A stretch of DNA of 39,828 bases from Rhodothermales bacterium (GCA_030830105.1 JAURNP010000082.1:1-39828); one strand, 5' to 3'; positions 28,185-38,805 are shown, counted from the first letter of the stretch. Translations and numbers: made by a program. The notes: generated by a model not told the origin, from the letters alone.

Positions 28185-30401
28185 TTAAAAGAGGAATAGA
28201 TAGGTCAGTTTTGCAACGCCCACCGTGCTGTTCATGAGATAGTCAGCGCGGGGATCAAAGAGGACTTCGTTGTCGCCCGTTGCATGCCAGGATGTATTCA
28301 GGACGAGGAACAGGTCCGATCCGGGTGTGTGAATCCAGTTGATACGGATGTTTGCATTTACATCGCGCGAGAAGTTGTCGTACTGGATAAGCGCCTTGGC
28401 AAACAGCTTTCGGCTTACGCTGGCCAGGATATCCACGGACGCCGTAGTGGCGCTGAATTCTCCATTGGCGATGGGCAGATCCACGTCACTCTTCCTCAAA
28501 CTGGCTCCAAGGGTGAGGTGCTTTGACTGACGCCATCCCGCGTTCAAGCCCCAGTCGAAGCGATTCCCACCATAGAATCCACCCGTTTCGAAATTGGCGC
28601 CACCTGAAATGTTCTTACCCGGATCCGTGTTGACTCTGGCTCCAATTCGGGTGAATGTATAGTCATCGACGGCAATCTCTGCGTCTGGACGAATGAAAAA
28701 GGAACTTTCGAGCCGGTCAAACTGATGCGACCCCGAAACCCGCAATGACATGCGGGCCTGAGACGTGAAGCCAATGGAGGGGTCGATTTCCCAGGACTGC
28801 AGTTCGCCATCTTGTCCGTTGGTATGAATACCCATGACGTGGGTCGTCATCTGACGGAACGGGCCACTGTCGAAGTAAGGGGAGTAGGTGGTCGTAGCAA
28901 TGGTCTGACGCATGTCGCGTCGCCGTACGAATCCTAGTGCCGGCCGGTAGTTTTCTCCAACACTGGTGTAAGAGAAAGAGGCGCCATAGATGTCATTCCG
29001 CAGACTGACCGATGCACTTCCAGCCCAGTCCTCGTTGTTCGGATCGGCGTCAGAGACATCGGTGAACCAGATATCGGCGTTGGAGGCCGAGCCAAAGCGC
29101 TGCTGCACATCAAATCCAACGGCGCGGTTCCACTCATCTCCACGCTCATAGCTGGTTACGATGACGCCCGCCGAGCCACGACGTCCAAAGTTGGTTTGCA
29201 CACGGGCCACGGCATTATTTGCTGAGCGTTTGCCGCCGATGCGTCCAAGCTTTTTGCCGATGGATCCTTCATCGGGGCCAGTTTCAATTCCAATCAATCC
29301 TACGTTCAGCCGGCCGACCTGCCCGGTCAGACGACCACCAGCCAAGATCGACTCGGTAAGGCCGATGCGTCGGGAAAAGAAGGTCTGGGTTCGGCGCGAA
29401 TCGCCATGCTCGAAGATGCCCGAACGCTCTAGGAAAAACTCCCTTTTCTCAGGAAAGAAGGGTGAAAAGCGGGTCAGGTTCACCTGTGCGTTGTCTGCTT
29501 CGACCTGTGCAAAGTCCGTGTTGACAGTAAAGTCCAGGGTCAGGTTGGACGTGATGCCGTATTTGATATCGAAACCGGCATCGAAACTGCTATCCTCGAC
29601 CTTGTTATCCACAGACAGGTCAGGACGAACGGTCTGTGCACCTGTGATGACGTATGGCTTGAATTCTATGTTATTGCCACGGCGGATATTCTTGATGCCC
29701 GTGAGGCGTCCGTAGCGGGAAACGGTTTTCATGTCGTCAGAGTACCCACTGCCGTAGGAAAGGGGAATGAGCGGCCAGTTCTGGATCTCGTTCTTGCGGT
29801 TGACGGTGCGGCGCATGAACAGGCCGAAGGTCAATTCCTCTCCCTCTGGGAAGCGGAGCTGACGAAAGGGAATGCGTACCTCCATCGTCCATCCTTCATC
29901 TGTAATCTGCGTCTCGCTGGCGAAGACGGCATCCCAAGAGTAGGAGTCAATGGTCATGTGCTCGTCAGCAATGAGAGCATCGTCTTGCGTTCCCAAGGCA
30001 TTCATTTCAAACAGGAAGGCGTTGCGACCATCGAGGAACGTATCGATGCCGATGTAGGCATGATCATCGCGGTCGTTGCGCCCCCCACGCTCCATGTTCT
30101 TTGCACGAATAAGGTGCGGCTCCTTGTCCGTAAAATTGAATGCGAAATACAGGTTATCACGGTCGTAGGCCACCTTGGCCCAGCTGTACTCGGTAGGTTC
30201 TGCCCCTTCGTTTGGCCAGCGCTGGACAAAATCATCCATGGAGGAGATCTCGTCCCAAATGGTATCGTCGAGCCTACCATCTACGCGAGGCGCTGCTTCG
30301 ATAAACACGGCTTCGAATGACGGAGGCTCAGGATTTTGGGATTGAGCAGATGCGACGCTTACCACGCAGGCAAGCAGTGCGAACGTTAGGAGACGGATCA
30401 T
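28185..30401 (-). CDS. DUF5916-type protein with N-terminal CBM9-like domain and C-terminal outer-membrane beta-barrel-like region
   Basis: PRVDGRLDDTIWDEISSMDDFVQRWPNEGAEPTEYSWAKVAYDRDNLYFAFNFTD; FFPEKREFFLERSGIFEHGDSRRTQTFFSRRIGL; signal peptide ACVVSVASAQ. Confidence 0.88.
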   Translation of the reverse strand: MIRLLTFALLACVVSVASAQSQNPEPPSFEAVFIEAAPRVDGRLDDTIWDEISSMDDFVQRWPNEGAEPTEYSWAKVAYDRDNLYFAFNFTDKEPHLIRAKNMERGGRNDRDDHAYIGIDTFLDGRNAFLFEMNALGTQDDALIADEHMTIDSYSWDAVFASETQITDEGWTMEVRIPFRQLRFPEGEELTFGLFMRRTVNRKNEIQNWPLIPLSYGSGYSDDMKTVSRYGRLTGIKNIRRGNNIEFKPYVITGAQTVRPDLSVDNKVEDSSFDAGFDIKYGITSNLTLDFTVNTDFAQVEADNAQVNLTRFSPFFPEKREFFLERSGIFEHGDSRRTQTFFSRRIGLTESILAGGRLTGQVGRLNVGLIGIETGPDEGSIGKKLGRIGGKRSANNAVARVQTNFGRRGSAGVIVTSYERGDEWNRAVGFDVQQRFGSASNADIWFTDVSDADPNNEDWAGSASVSLRNDIYGASFSYTSVGENYRPALGFVRRRDMRQTIATTTYSPYFDSGPFRQMTTHVMGIHTNGQDGELQSWEIDPSIGFTSQARMSLRVSGSHQFDRLESSFFIRPDAEIAVDDYTFTRIGARVNTDPGKNISGGANFETGGFYGGNRFDWGLNAGWRQSKHLTLGASLRKSDVDLPIANGEFSATTASVDILASVSRKLFAKALIQYDNFSRDVNANIRINWIHTPGSDLFLVLNTSWHATGDNEVLFDPRADYLMNSTVGVAKLTYLFLF

Positions 30402-30623
30402 GGGAAAGGAAGTGAGTTGAACGGATGCAGACCAGACGCAAGCGGCCTACTCCGGATTCCCGAAGAGCGCTCGTTTGAGACTGTGTGACTATCAGACGAT
30501 TGCCGTCTACTGGATGCGAAGTGAAGGGGTTGCGAAAAGGAGTCTTTGGGTTGACCTACGTCGGGTTTCTGCCGTACCATTGCGCTCCGGTTCGCCCTTC
30601 ACAGGGAAAGCGGAATATACTGC

Positions 30624-30707
30624 GCCCAGGTGGCGGAATTGGTAGACGCGCTAGCTTCAGGAGCTAGTGTCAGCAATGGCGTGGAGGTTCGAGTCCTCTC
30701 CTGGGCA
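30624..30707 (+). tRNA. tRNA-Leu (CAG), CCA not encoded
   Basis: GCCCAGGTGGCGGAATTGGTAGACGCGCTAGCTTCAGGAGCTAGTG...GGAGGTTCGAGTCCTCTCCTGGGCA; anticodon loop TTCAGGA, long variable arm. Confidence 0.96.
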
Positions 30708-30714
30708 CCTTGAG

Positions 30715-30748
30715 AAGCCGACTCTCCGGAAGGAGGGTCGGCTTTTTT
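30715..30748 (+). terminator. Intrinsic terminator of tRNA-Leu
   Basis: AAGCCGACTCTCC GGAA GGAGGGTCGGCTTTTTT, 13-bp stem with one G-U, U run. Confidence 0.88.
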
Positions 30749-30792
30749 GCGTAGCGGGCGGCCTCGACCGGGTCTGTCCGAAGGGAGGACGA

Positions 30793-31941
30793 CTAGCTCG
30801 TAGGTCGTTCGTAACCGGTCAGCTCCACGTAACCCACACCCGTGATCGGCTCGCCGTTGCTAGAACCCTCGACGTCAATCGCGCCCTCGAAGTAGCGCAC
30901 CGACACATTCAACTCCTGATTCGGCATGACGAGTGTCACGCGCATCGTGAGATCTTCCCCGGGCAATGTGAGCGTCCAACCCGAGGGATACACGGCGCCA
31001 CTCAGAGGGCTTTCCCACTGGCCTTCAACGCGCAAATCCATCTCATCTCGGGTGATGTGTCGGTAGGAGCCGTCGGCGTTGACTAGCGTTCCCCCAGTGA
31101 ACGGACTCTGCGATCCATCCTCACGGCGCAGCTGATAGAACATGATTTCGCGACCGTCGTCGAGCTGCAAGGCAAACCAGTCCCAACCAACCTCGTCATC
31201 TCCAAGCGCCGACGTACTCCACTCGTGATCTTTCCAGCTCGTTCCTTCCACGTCATACTGGCCGTAAGGAATGGTCACGGTGCCGCTCGTACGAATGCGC
31301 GTGAAGGAGAAGTAATAGCTGGCGTTTCCGTTTCCTTCTCCTTTTGGATCCCATCCCCGCTCGCCCTGGAGCACCATGGGCTTGACGGCATCCAGGGTCA
31401 GATCAATCGCAATCTCTTCCTCTGCGACCTGCAACCGAAGAGGAAACAGGGAGGAGGGATCAGTAGCCGTGGATTCCATGGTCCAATCTTCCAGCCAGAC
31501 CTTGAAGGGCGGGCTTTCAGCGCCTGCGAGGCCTGCTGCACCGCGGCTGAACCGTTCGAATGCGTGAAACGTGCCGGTCTCCGGATCAGCCAGGGAGAAA
31601 TGACCCATGTACAGCTGATTGGTTGACCAGTCTGAGGGTGAGGCCAGGGAATCTGGAGGGCGCAAGGCAGAACGAAAGAGAGTAAACTCGTATCCGAATC
31701 GCCGATCGTCTTCGGAGCGCAGATTGCCAGTGAAGTACCACCATTCCGTCTTGAAGTCTGTATGCGCCCCGAAATCGGAAGGAAAGTCAAAGTCTTTAGG
31801 ACCTACAGCACGAGCATACCCAAGGGTGTCTCCACCCATGGCTTCGGCCAGGTTCAAGGCGTCCTCCATTTCCAAGGCGTCGGGCGGCTGGGTGCAGCCG
31901 ACAGCCAACAGAAGCAGCACCAGGGGAATCAGTCGGATCAT
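30793..31941 (-). CDS. AttH/carotenoid 1,2-hydratase-like lipoprotein
   Basis: Lipobox LLLLAVGCTQ; FGAHTDFKTEWWYFTGNLRSEDDRRFGYEFTLFRSAL...SYYFSFTRIRTSGTV...WKDHEWSTSALGDDEVGWDWFALQLDDGREIMFYQLR; ATGA overlap with upstream permease. Confidence 0.88.
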   Translation of the reverse strand: MIRLIPLVLLLLAVGCTQPPDALEMEDALNLAEAMGGDTLGYARAVGPKDFDFPSDFGAHTDFKTEWWYFTGNLRSEDDRRFGYEFTLFRSALRPPDSLASPSDWSTNQLYMGHFSLADPETGTFHAFERFSRGAAGLAGAESPPFKVWLEDWTMESTATDPSSLFPLRLQVAEEEIAIDLTLDAVKPMVLQGERGWDPKGEGNGNASYYFSFTRIRTSGTVTIPYGQYDVEGTSWKDHEWSTSALGDDEVGWDWFALQLDDGREIMFYQLRREDGSQSPFTGGTLVNADGSYRHITRDEMDLRVEGQWESPLSGAVYPSGWTLTLPGEDLTMRVTLVMPNQELNVSVRYFEGAIDVEGSSNGEPITGVGYVELTGYERPTS

Positions 31942-34514
31942 TCGAAGCGAAGCGCCTCCGTCGCGTTCATGCGGGACATGGAGCGTCCCGGGAACCAGCC
32001 AGCCAGCAATGCGGCGATGACCGCGAGAAGTACCGCTTGACCGAGCACCATCAAATCGATCTCGAATTGCAGGGTCCATCCGAAAGAGCGTTGATTGATC
32101 ACGAATATCAGGAGCCAAGCCAGGAGAAGGCCGAGCGGGACCGACAATAGCCCCGAGAGGAGTCCCATGAGACCCGTCTGCGTGGTGACCATACGGTGTA
32201 CCTGGGAGGGCGTCATGCCGTTGGCACGCAAGACTGAAATCTCTCTCGCGCGCTCCAGCTGCAAGGCCATGAGCGCCGTCAGCACGCCGATGAAGGCAAC
32301 CAGGATGGTGAGTAAACGCAGTACGGCCGTCACGGTGAATGTCTGGTCGAATACATCCAGCGATGCCTGTCTCAGAGACCGATTGGACCTGATCAGTAAT
32401 CCCTGGTCGTTGGCAGTGACCGACGTCAAGTTATCGATGAGATCATCCACGTCTACTCCATCGGCCGCATAGACTGCCAGGCCAGAAACCTGTCGGTCAT
32501 CAAAGTGGAATTCATATCTGGATCGCGCCATCTGGACTACGCCCAGATCGGATGCATAGTCGTAGTAGATGGCCCCGACTTCGAAGGGACGAGGTCCGTC
32601 TGATGTTGCAATTTCCAGAAAATCACCGACCTGTGTCCCAAATCGGAATGCATAGGGCTCCGACACCATGACCACGTCTCGTGCGGTCATGGCCTCGCGG
32701 TGATCGAAATCTGGCAGTTCTTTGTAGCGTCCCGGCTCAAGGTCGCTGTCACGTGGCTCAGTAACGATCAAATCCGACATCCGCCCGTCGATGAGTACAT
32801 GCGCAGTTCGCACCGAGTAGGTTTCGGAGACACCCTCCATCGACCGGATGCGCTCTTCGACGGCCGTATCGATGGTTGCATCATTGCGACGGAAAACCAT
32901 GCCCGGCGGGGAGATGTAAACATCGGCTTCCAGGGAGTAGCGCAGCCATGTATCTACCGTGGTGCGGAACGAATCTACCATGATGCCAACACCCGACGTT
33001 GCGGCTACAGCTACCGTCAACGCAGCGATGGCAACCGCGGACCGACTGAGGGAATGGTGGATCCCCGAAGCGGCCATGCGCCCCACAACGCCGAAGAGTC
33101 GGCCCATCAGCGGCCTCACGGCGCGACTTCCGCTGTCGACCAAAAAAGGAACCCACAATGAGGTAGCCAGGATGACGAAGAGGATACCGACATAACTGAA
33201 TGCGATGCTTTCTCCAGAAGTTCGGAGCACCAGAGCGCCAAGAATGCCCAAAATGAGCCCGCTTCCGGCTAACAGCCCCCGTCGTGCTTCTAGGCGTGAT
33301 TCATCCTCAGAACGGCGTAAGGCTGTGGATGGCATGGTACGCGTGGCTTCGCGCGCCGGAGCAAATGCAGCCAGCACAGTTGTACCCAGTCCGACCAATA
33401 CGCCCTTGGCAAGACCCAAAGGGGTAATGTTCAGGTCCTGAATGCGCACGGTGAAATAGAGATCATTGATGGACCGTGTCACCAGATCGATAAGCACACT
33501 CCCCAGGGCAACGCCAGCCACCATGCCAATGGCTGATCCGATCAAGCCTACGACCGCCGCTTCCCCCAGAATGAGTCCGAATATTTCGCTTGAAGTGACC
33601 CCGATCCCGCGTAGTCGACCAATCAAACCGCGGCGCTGCACGACCGAAAAGGTCATGGTGTTATAGATGAGAAACATCCCCACCACCATGGCAAGCAGAC
33701 TCATAGCCGTCAGGTTGAGCGAAAAGGCCTGCGTCATCTGGTCCAGTGTGCTCGAACGGGCCGAAGCCGCCTCGATGCGTGCTCCGGGCGGCAATACGTC
33801 CTCGAGTACGGCAATCTTATCACCCTGCTCCTCTTTACTCAGTATCAGATCTATTCGGCTGAGCTTGCCCGGCGATTCCAGTAATGCTTGCGCCGTGGCA
33901 ATATCGACCACAATCAGATTTTCCAGAGAGGCTTCTGAGAATCCTGGATCGGGGTCGATGATATCCAATATTCTGATCGATGAGGACTTTCCTTCGCGAA
34001 ACGTGGTGAGGTCGTCTCCTGATTGAATACCCAGTCCCTGAGCGGTACTCCGTGAAATGAGCCCTGTCCTCTGTGGTCCAAGAAAGGCTCCGAGATCCAG
34101 CTCTCCTTCAGGACCACCGGTGTACGAGCGGAAAGGCTCTTCAGCCAATGGATCGATGCCCAGAACCTGCAGGACAGGACCGGAGGCTGAGCCTGCGCGG
34201 ATATGGCCTTCCAGGACGGGGGCAGCATTGCGCAAGCCCGAGTCTGCCCGCAGATTTCGATAGGTGTCATCAGCCAGCAGCCCGCTTCCCGGTACGATAG
34301 CGTGAGTGGCTCGTCCAGCAACCGTCTCTGTTGAGAGTCTGAAAGCGGTTCGGGCGCTGGAATTCGCCAGGTCGATACCTACGACCACTGCGACACCGAG
34401 CGCAACGCCCAGAATGGAAAGGGCCATCAGCCAGGGGTGTCGAGCCAAGTAGCGGCGACTGTTGCGACGAAGTAGTCTGCCCGGCCAGCGGGGTGATTGT
34501 ATCGATTCGCCCAT
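31938..34514 (-). CDS. ABC transporter permease (FtsX/MacB type, 2 FtsX domains)
   Basis: MALSILGVALGVAVVVGIDLANSS; LTILVAFIGVLTALMALQLERAREISVLRANGMTPSQV; 858-aa polytopic protein. Confidence 0.9.
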   Translation of the reverse strand: MGESIQSPRWPGRLLRRNSRRYLARHPWLMALSILGVALGVAVVVGIDLANSSARTAFRLSTETVAGRATHAIVPGSGLLADDTYRNLRADSGLRNAAPVLEGHIRAGSASGPVLQVLGIDPLAEEPFRSYTGGPEGELDLGAFLGPQRTGLISRSTAQGLGIQSGDDLTTFREGKSSSIRILDIIDPDPGFSEASLENLIVVDIATAQALLESPGKLSRIDLILSKEEQGDKIAVLEDVLPPGARIEAASARSSTLDQMTQAFSLNLTAMSLLAMVVGMFLIYNTMTFSVVQRRGLIGRLRGIGVTSSEIFGLILGEAAVVGLIGSAIGMVAGVALGSVLIDLVTRSINDLYFTVRIQDLNITPLGLAKGVLVGLGTTVLAAFAPAREATRTMPSTALRRSEDESRLEARRGLLAGSGLILGILGALVLRTSGESIAFSYVGILFVILATSLWVPFLVDSGSRAVRPLMGRLFGVVGRMAASGIHHSLSRSAVAIAALTVAVAATSGVGIMVDSFRTTVDTWLRYSLEADVYISPPGMVFRRNDATIDTAVEERIRSMEGVSETYSVRTAHVLIDGRMSDLIVTEPRDSDLEPGRYKELPDFDHREAMTARDVVMVSEPYAFRFGTQVGDFLEIATSDGPRPFEVGAIYYDYASDLGVVQMARSRYEFHFDDRQVSGLAVYAADGVDVDDLIDNLTSVTANDQGLLIRSNRSLRQASLDVFDQTFTVTAVLRLLTILVAFIGVLTALMALQLERAREISVLRANGMTPSQVHRMVTTQTGLMGLLSGLLSVPLGLLLAWLLIFVINQRSFGWTLQFEIDLMVLGQAVLLAVIAALLAGWFPGRSMSRMNATEALRFE

Positions 34515-34515
34515 G

Positions 34516-35268
34516 TCAGACTCCGGGGGACGCGTTATCCGCCGCTTCCACATCTTGCTGGGCTGCCTCTTTCTGGGCTGCCTCGTGCTGGGCCGCCGGA
34601 GTGACGTCCTTCAACTTTCCGCCCTGAAGCTCCAGCACGCGATCTGCCAGCCGGATGATATCGCGGTCATGCGTGGCTACGAGCATCGTGCGTCGCTCGT
34701 CGTGGACCAGGCGCTGCAGGATGTCCATTACGGTATCAGCCGTGCGGAAATCCAGGTTTCCGGTAGGCTCGTCTGCCAGAATCAAGGATGGCTTGTGGGC
34801 CAGCGCTCGCGCAATAGCTACCCGCTGCTGTTCACCTCCTGAAAGACGATCGGGAAAACTGTCCCCCCGATCTCCCAGGTTCACTTCCCGCAATACGTCC
34901 AGGGCCAGCTGTCGCTGCTCTTGGTTGGCGGTACCCGTGAGCTCAAGGGGAAGGAGGATATTCTCCTCGACGGTCAGCGTCGGGATGAGGTTGAAAGACT
35001 GGAAAATGATGCCGAGATGCTTACGACGGAACAGGGTGCGTGCCGTATCAGACATATTGGTCAGATCCTGCCCCTCGAATTCAATGGATCCAGTCGTTGG
35101 TACATCCATTCCGCTGATCATGTTGAGCAGCGTACTCTTGCCCGAACCGCTTCGGCCCAGCAAAACAATCAGCTCGCCACGATTGATGATAAAGGAAACG
35201 TCCGAGAGGACATCCCTTTGCGAACTCCCTTCGGAATAGCTCTTACGCAGATTGGAGACGTGCAACAT
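34516..35268 (-). CDS. ABC transporter ATP-binding protein (LolD/MacB type)
   Basis: Walker [10 protein letters not shown], signature [15 protein letters not shown], Walker [14 protein letters not shown]-loop VATHD; ATG at 35268 ([11 protein letters not shown]). Confidence 0.95.
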   Translation of the reverse strand: MLHVSNLRKSYSEGSSQRDVLSDVSFIINRGELIVLLGRSGSGKSTLLNMISGMDVPTTGSIEFEGQDLTNMSDTARTLFRRKHLGIIFQSFNLIPTLTVEENILLPLELTGTANQEQRQLALDVLREVNLGDRGDSFPDRLSGGEQQRVAIARALAHKPSLILADEPTGNLDFRTADTVMDILQRLVHDERRTMLVATHDRDIIRLADRVLELQGGKLKDVTPAAQHEAAQKEAAQQDVEAADNASPGV

Positions 35269-35464
35269 GGCGGAACAGCGCTGAATAGATGGCAGCTGGC
35301 GACGGGCGGCACTTCCATCCGTTGCGGAAGTTAGGTTGGATGGCAAAGGGTCCCGTTACCCATGTCGTGTTGTATCTCCATGAAATCCATCCCTGGGTTT
35401 TCCGCAAACGAGGCTCGCGACTCGTAAAATGCGGGCAGTAGAAATGGGCACAGACGATAGAATT

Positions 35465-37264
35465 ATGGCACATCTTTCAGCATCCACGCCTTCGAATAAC
35501 CGTCTTCTCGAGATCGGATGGGAAGTTTGTAATCAGCTGGGCGGTATTTACACAGTGTTGCGTTCTAAGGCACCGGAAATGGTGGGTGAATGGGCGGATC
35601 GCTACGCTCTTCTCGGTCCCTATAACGCTTCCCAAGCGGCCATTGAATTTGAAGAGGAGCGACTGGGCGACGAGCTGGACCTGGCCGCAGATATCCTTCG
35701 GGGGAGTGGTGTGGATGTGTATGTGGGTCGCTGGCAGGTGAGCGGAAGGCCACGTGCGGTGCTCATCGACCTGGCGGGTCTGAAGGAGCCGGTGTCCCAG
35801 CAGAATGAGCGTATCCTGGAAACCCTTGACATCGAAATGCCGGCGGATGACGAGCTGGTTCTCGATGTCGTCGCATTTTCCATTGGGGCTGAGCAGTTCG
35901 TGCACGCCTTCGAAAAGGTCCTTGACGGCACCGTCCTATCTCACTATCACGAGTGGATGGCTGCGGTGTCTCTGAGCCTCATGAAGGCGGATGGATGGAC
36001 AGGAAGGGCCGTATTCACGACGCATGCCACGTTGATTGGTCGCTACATGGCCATGAATGAGGAGAATTTCTACAGCCGTTTGGCAGAGTTCGATGCAGAC
36101 ACTGAAGCCGAGAAATATGGCATTCTGGCCCAGCACTTACTGGAGAAGGCTGCCGCCGGAGCCTGCGACATTTTCACGACCGTTTCCGGAATTACAGGGA
36201 AAGAGTGCCTTCACCTGCTGGGCCGGGCTCCGGATGAGTACGTACCGAATGGCTTGAACGTCAAGCGCTACATGGCGCTCCACGAGCTGCATCAGCTGCA
36301 CGCGGAGTATCGGACGCGGTTGCATGATTTCACCATGGGCTATTTTTTCCCGTCCTACTCCTTCGACCTGGAACAGACGCTCTACTTCTTCACCTCGGGT
36401 CGTTTCGAGTACGCCAATAAAGGGATGGATCTGACGCTGGAGGCGCTCTCTGCCCTCAATAAGCGTCTGGTCGAAACAGATTCGCGCAAGACGGTCATTT
36501 TCCTCCTTATCACGAAGGCGCCTGTTCGCAACATGGCCGTCCACAGCCTGGAATATGCCACCATGTTCCGCGAATTCAAGGTGATAGCCAGGGAAGTGAC
36601 CGAAGAGATCCGAAAGAACCTGATCCGGAAGTTGGCCGCAGGAGGGGAGCTGGATCTGAACGAAATGGTGCCCGATTATTGGAAGCTGCGTATTCGCCGT
36701 GCACAGTATGCCTGGAATCGAGACTGGTTACCGCCCATCGTGACACACGACTTGATGGACGATGGAGGAGATCCAGTGCTGAAAAAGCTCCGAGACCTGG
36801 AGATGTTCAACAACGCTCACGACAAGGTCAAGATTGTCTATCACCCTGACTTTGTCCGCTCCACAAATCCGCTTTTCAATATGGACTACGAGGAGCTGAT
36901 TCGCGGATGCCACTTGGGCGTTTTTCCGAGTGCCTATGAACCCTGGGGCTACACGCCGCTGGAAACGCTAGCCATGGGTATTCCCGCCATCAGTTCGGAT
37001 CTGGCAGGATTCGGGGCTTATGCGGCTGAATACCGTCGTTTGCACCAGCGAGCCGGTCTATATGTGGTCAATCGCAACGGACGATCGAATGAGGAAGCTG
37101 TCTCTCAGTTGAGCGACATGATGTTCCAGTTCTGTCAGCAGGAGCGTCGTCAGCGTATCGCCCAGCGAAACAGAGCGGAGAATTTCGCCCAGCACTTCGA
37201 CTGGAGCCAACTCATACATCACTACCGCGAAGCGCATGCGATGGCGCTGAAACTCGAGGACTAG
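35465..37264 (+). CDS. GT3-family (eukaryotic-type) glycogen synthase
   Basis: LLEIGWEVCNQLGGIYTVLRSKAPEMV, TTHATLIGRYMAM, TTVSGITGKECLHLLGRAPDEYVPNGLNVKRY, FPSAYEPWGYTPLETLAMGIPAISSDLAGFG. Confidence 0.92.
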   Translation: MAHLSASTPSNNRLLEIGWEVCNQLGGIYTVLRSKAPEMVGEWADRYALLGPYNASQAAIEFEEERLGDELDLAADILRGSGVDVYVGRWQVSGRPRAVLIDLAGLKEPVSQQNERILETLDIEMPADDELVLDVVAFSIGAEQFVHAFEKVLDGTVLSHYHEWMAAVSLSLMKADGWTGRAVFTTHATLIGRYMAMNEENFYSRLAEFDADTEAEKYGILAQHLLEKAAAGACDIFTTVSGITGKECLHLLGRAPDEYVPNGLNVKRYMALHELHQLHAEYRTRLHDFTMGYFFPSYSFDLEQTLYFFTSGRFEYANKGMDLTLEALSALNKRLVETDSRKTVIFLLITKAPVRNMAVHSLEYATMFREFKVIAREVTEEIRKNLIRKLAAGGELDLNEMVPDYWKLRIRRAQYAWNRDWLPPIVTHDLMDDGGDPVLKKLRDLEMFNNAHDKVKIVYHPDFVRSTNPLFNMDYEELIRGCHLGVFPSAYEPWGYTPLETLAMGIPAISSDLAGFGAYAAEYRRLHQRAGLYVVNRNGRSNEEAVSQLSDMMFQFCQQERRQRIAQRNRAENFAQHFDWSQLIHHYREAHAMALKLED

Positions 37265-37270
37265 AGCCGG

Positions 37271-38662
37271 TCAGTTCCGGACGAAACCGTCGACCACAGT
37301 TTGATCGTAGCGTTCGAGAGTTCGTGCTTGCCAGCCATCGTTGATAAGCCAGATGGGCTCGGGGTGCGTCGATTCCCAAGCCTCCAAAGACTTGCGAAGG
37401 GGCGTCACCCGTTCCGGATGGACGGCTGAGAGATCATTGGATTCGGAAATGTCCTCGGCCAGATTGAAGAGCCAGTGCTCCTCGTTGGGGGTTCGGACCA
37501 ATTTCCAGTCTCCCGCGCGCACCGCCGCTCCCCATTGCATCTTCCAGAACAGCGTATCGTGAGGAGCTGACGTATCCACGCCCGTCATGAGCGGCAATAG
37601 ATCGGTGCCGTCCAGGGCAGTCGAAGGAGGTACGGGAATCCCAGCGGCAGAAAGGAAGGTGGGAAGAACGTCGAGGGTGATAACCGGATCATCCAGCACC
37701 TGATCGGCGGCAATGTGACCGGGCCAGGACATGACAAAAGGCACGCGGTTGCCACCTTCCAGCGCTGTGCCCTTGGCTCCCCTCAGAGGCGCATTCAGCG
37801 AGCCATTAAAGGGCATGGCGCCTCCGTTATCGTTCGCAAAGAATACCAGGGTATTGTTTCGCAGTCCACCTTCTACCAAAGCGGCAATGATACGCTGAAC
37901 GTTCTGGTCCAGATTGGTCATCATTGCAGCGTAGCGTGCCCGCACATCAGATTCAAAACGTGCTTGCTCTTCTTTCAGCAACTCCTCGGGAGCATGCATA
38001 GGCGTATGGGGCGTCGTGAACGAGACGAAAAGAAAAAATGGATCATCAGTGTGACGCTCAATGAAGTCGATGGCCTGCGAGCCAAATTCGTCCGTCAGGT
38101 AGTCCAGCGAGTCGGGATGAACGAGTGTCGTTCCTTGTTCGATAGTCCGATTCTGTCCTGTGAAGTACGGCCCGCTGCCTTTGCGCATCCCGAAAAACTC
38201 GTCAAACCCCCGCTCTGTTGGGTGAAAGTGATCTTCCAGCCCTAGGTGCCATTTTCCGACAAGCCCGGTAGCATATCCAGCATCGGAGAGCCAATCGGCA
38301 ATCGTCCGTTCAGAAAGAGGAAGACCACGTAGTGAATCGGGCACCATCGGATCTGGCCTGCCCGGCAGGTTGAGCTCATGTCCAAATCGTTGCTGATAAC
38401 GCCCGGTCAACATTCCGGCCCTCGAGGGGGAGCAAACCGAAGCGGTTACGTACCCATTGGTAAATCGTGCACCCGAAGCGGCCAGGCGATCCAGGTTGGG
38501 GGTTCGGATGAGCTCACTTCCGTGGAATCCGAAGTCGGCGTATCCAGCATCATCGGAGAAGAGGATGATGAGATTTGGGGGTGCAGCCGGTGCTGTACAA
38601 CCCGGGACCCAGACAAGAAGCAACGGTAAAAATGCGAGCCAGAAACGGGTCGATCGGAACAT
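37271..38662 (-). CDS. Sulfatase (arylsulfatase-type), predicted lipoprotein
   Basis: NLIILFSDDAGYADFG, CSPSRAGMLTGRY (Cys-type sulfatase signature), GLVGKWHLG; lipobox-like LLVWVPGCTAP; ATG at 38662. Confidence 0.93.
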   Translation of the reverse strand: MFRSTRFWLAFLPLLLVWVPGCTAPAAPPNLIILFSDDAGYADFGFHGSELIRTPNLDRLAASGARFTNGYVTASVCSPSRAGMLTGRYQQRFGHELNLPGRPDPMVPDSLRGLPLSERTIADWLSDAGYATGLVGKWHLGLEDHFHPTERGFDEFFGMRKGSGPYFTGQNRTIEQGTTLVHPDSLDYLTDEFGSQAIDFIERHTDDPFFLFVSFTTPHTPMHAPEELLKEEQARFESDVRARYAAMMTNLDQNVQRIIAALVEGGLRNNTLVFFANDNGGAMPFNGSLNAPLRGAKGTALEGGNRVPFVMSWPGHIAADQVLDDPVITLDVLPTFLSAAGIPVPPSTALDGTDLLPLMTGVDTSAPHDTLFWKMQWGAAVRAGDWKLVRTPNEEHWLFNLAEDISESNDLSAVHPERVTPLRKSLEAWESTHPEPIWLINDGWQARTLERYDQTVVDGFVRN

Positions 38663-38759
38663 GACAGAGCGGGAGGGTTCGATTCTATAATCACCTTCCT
38701 GTGCCTGGGAGTCAACCACTAGTTGATCCCTTTGCGGCTGGGATCTTTTGAGAGTCAAT

Positions 38760-38801
38760 CATACCAAGCCACTCATACCAAACCACTCATACCAAACCAC
38801 T
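38760..38801. repeat. Three tandem 14-bp repeats immediately before the HmuY-like CDS
   Basis: CATACCAAGCCACT-CATACCAAACCACT-CATACCAAACCACT-CAT. Confidence 0.95.
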
Positions 38802-38805
38802 CATC

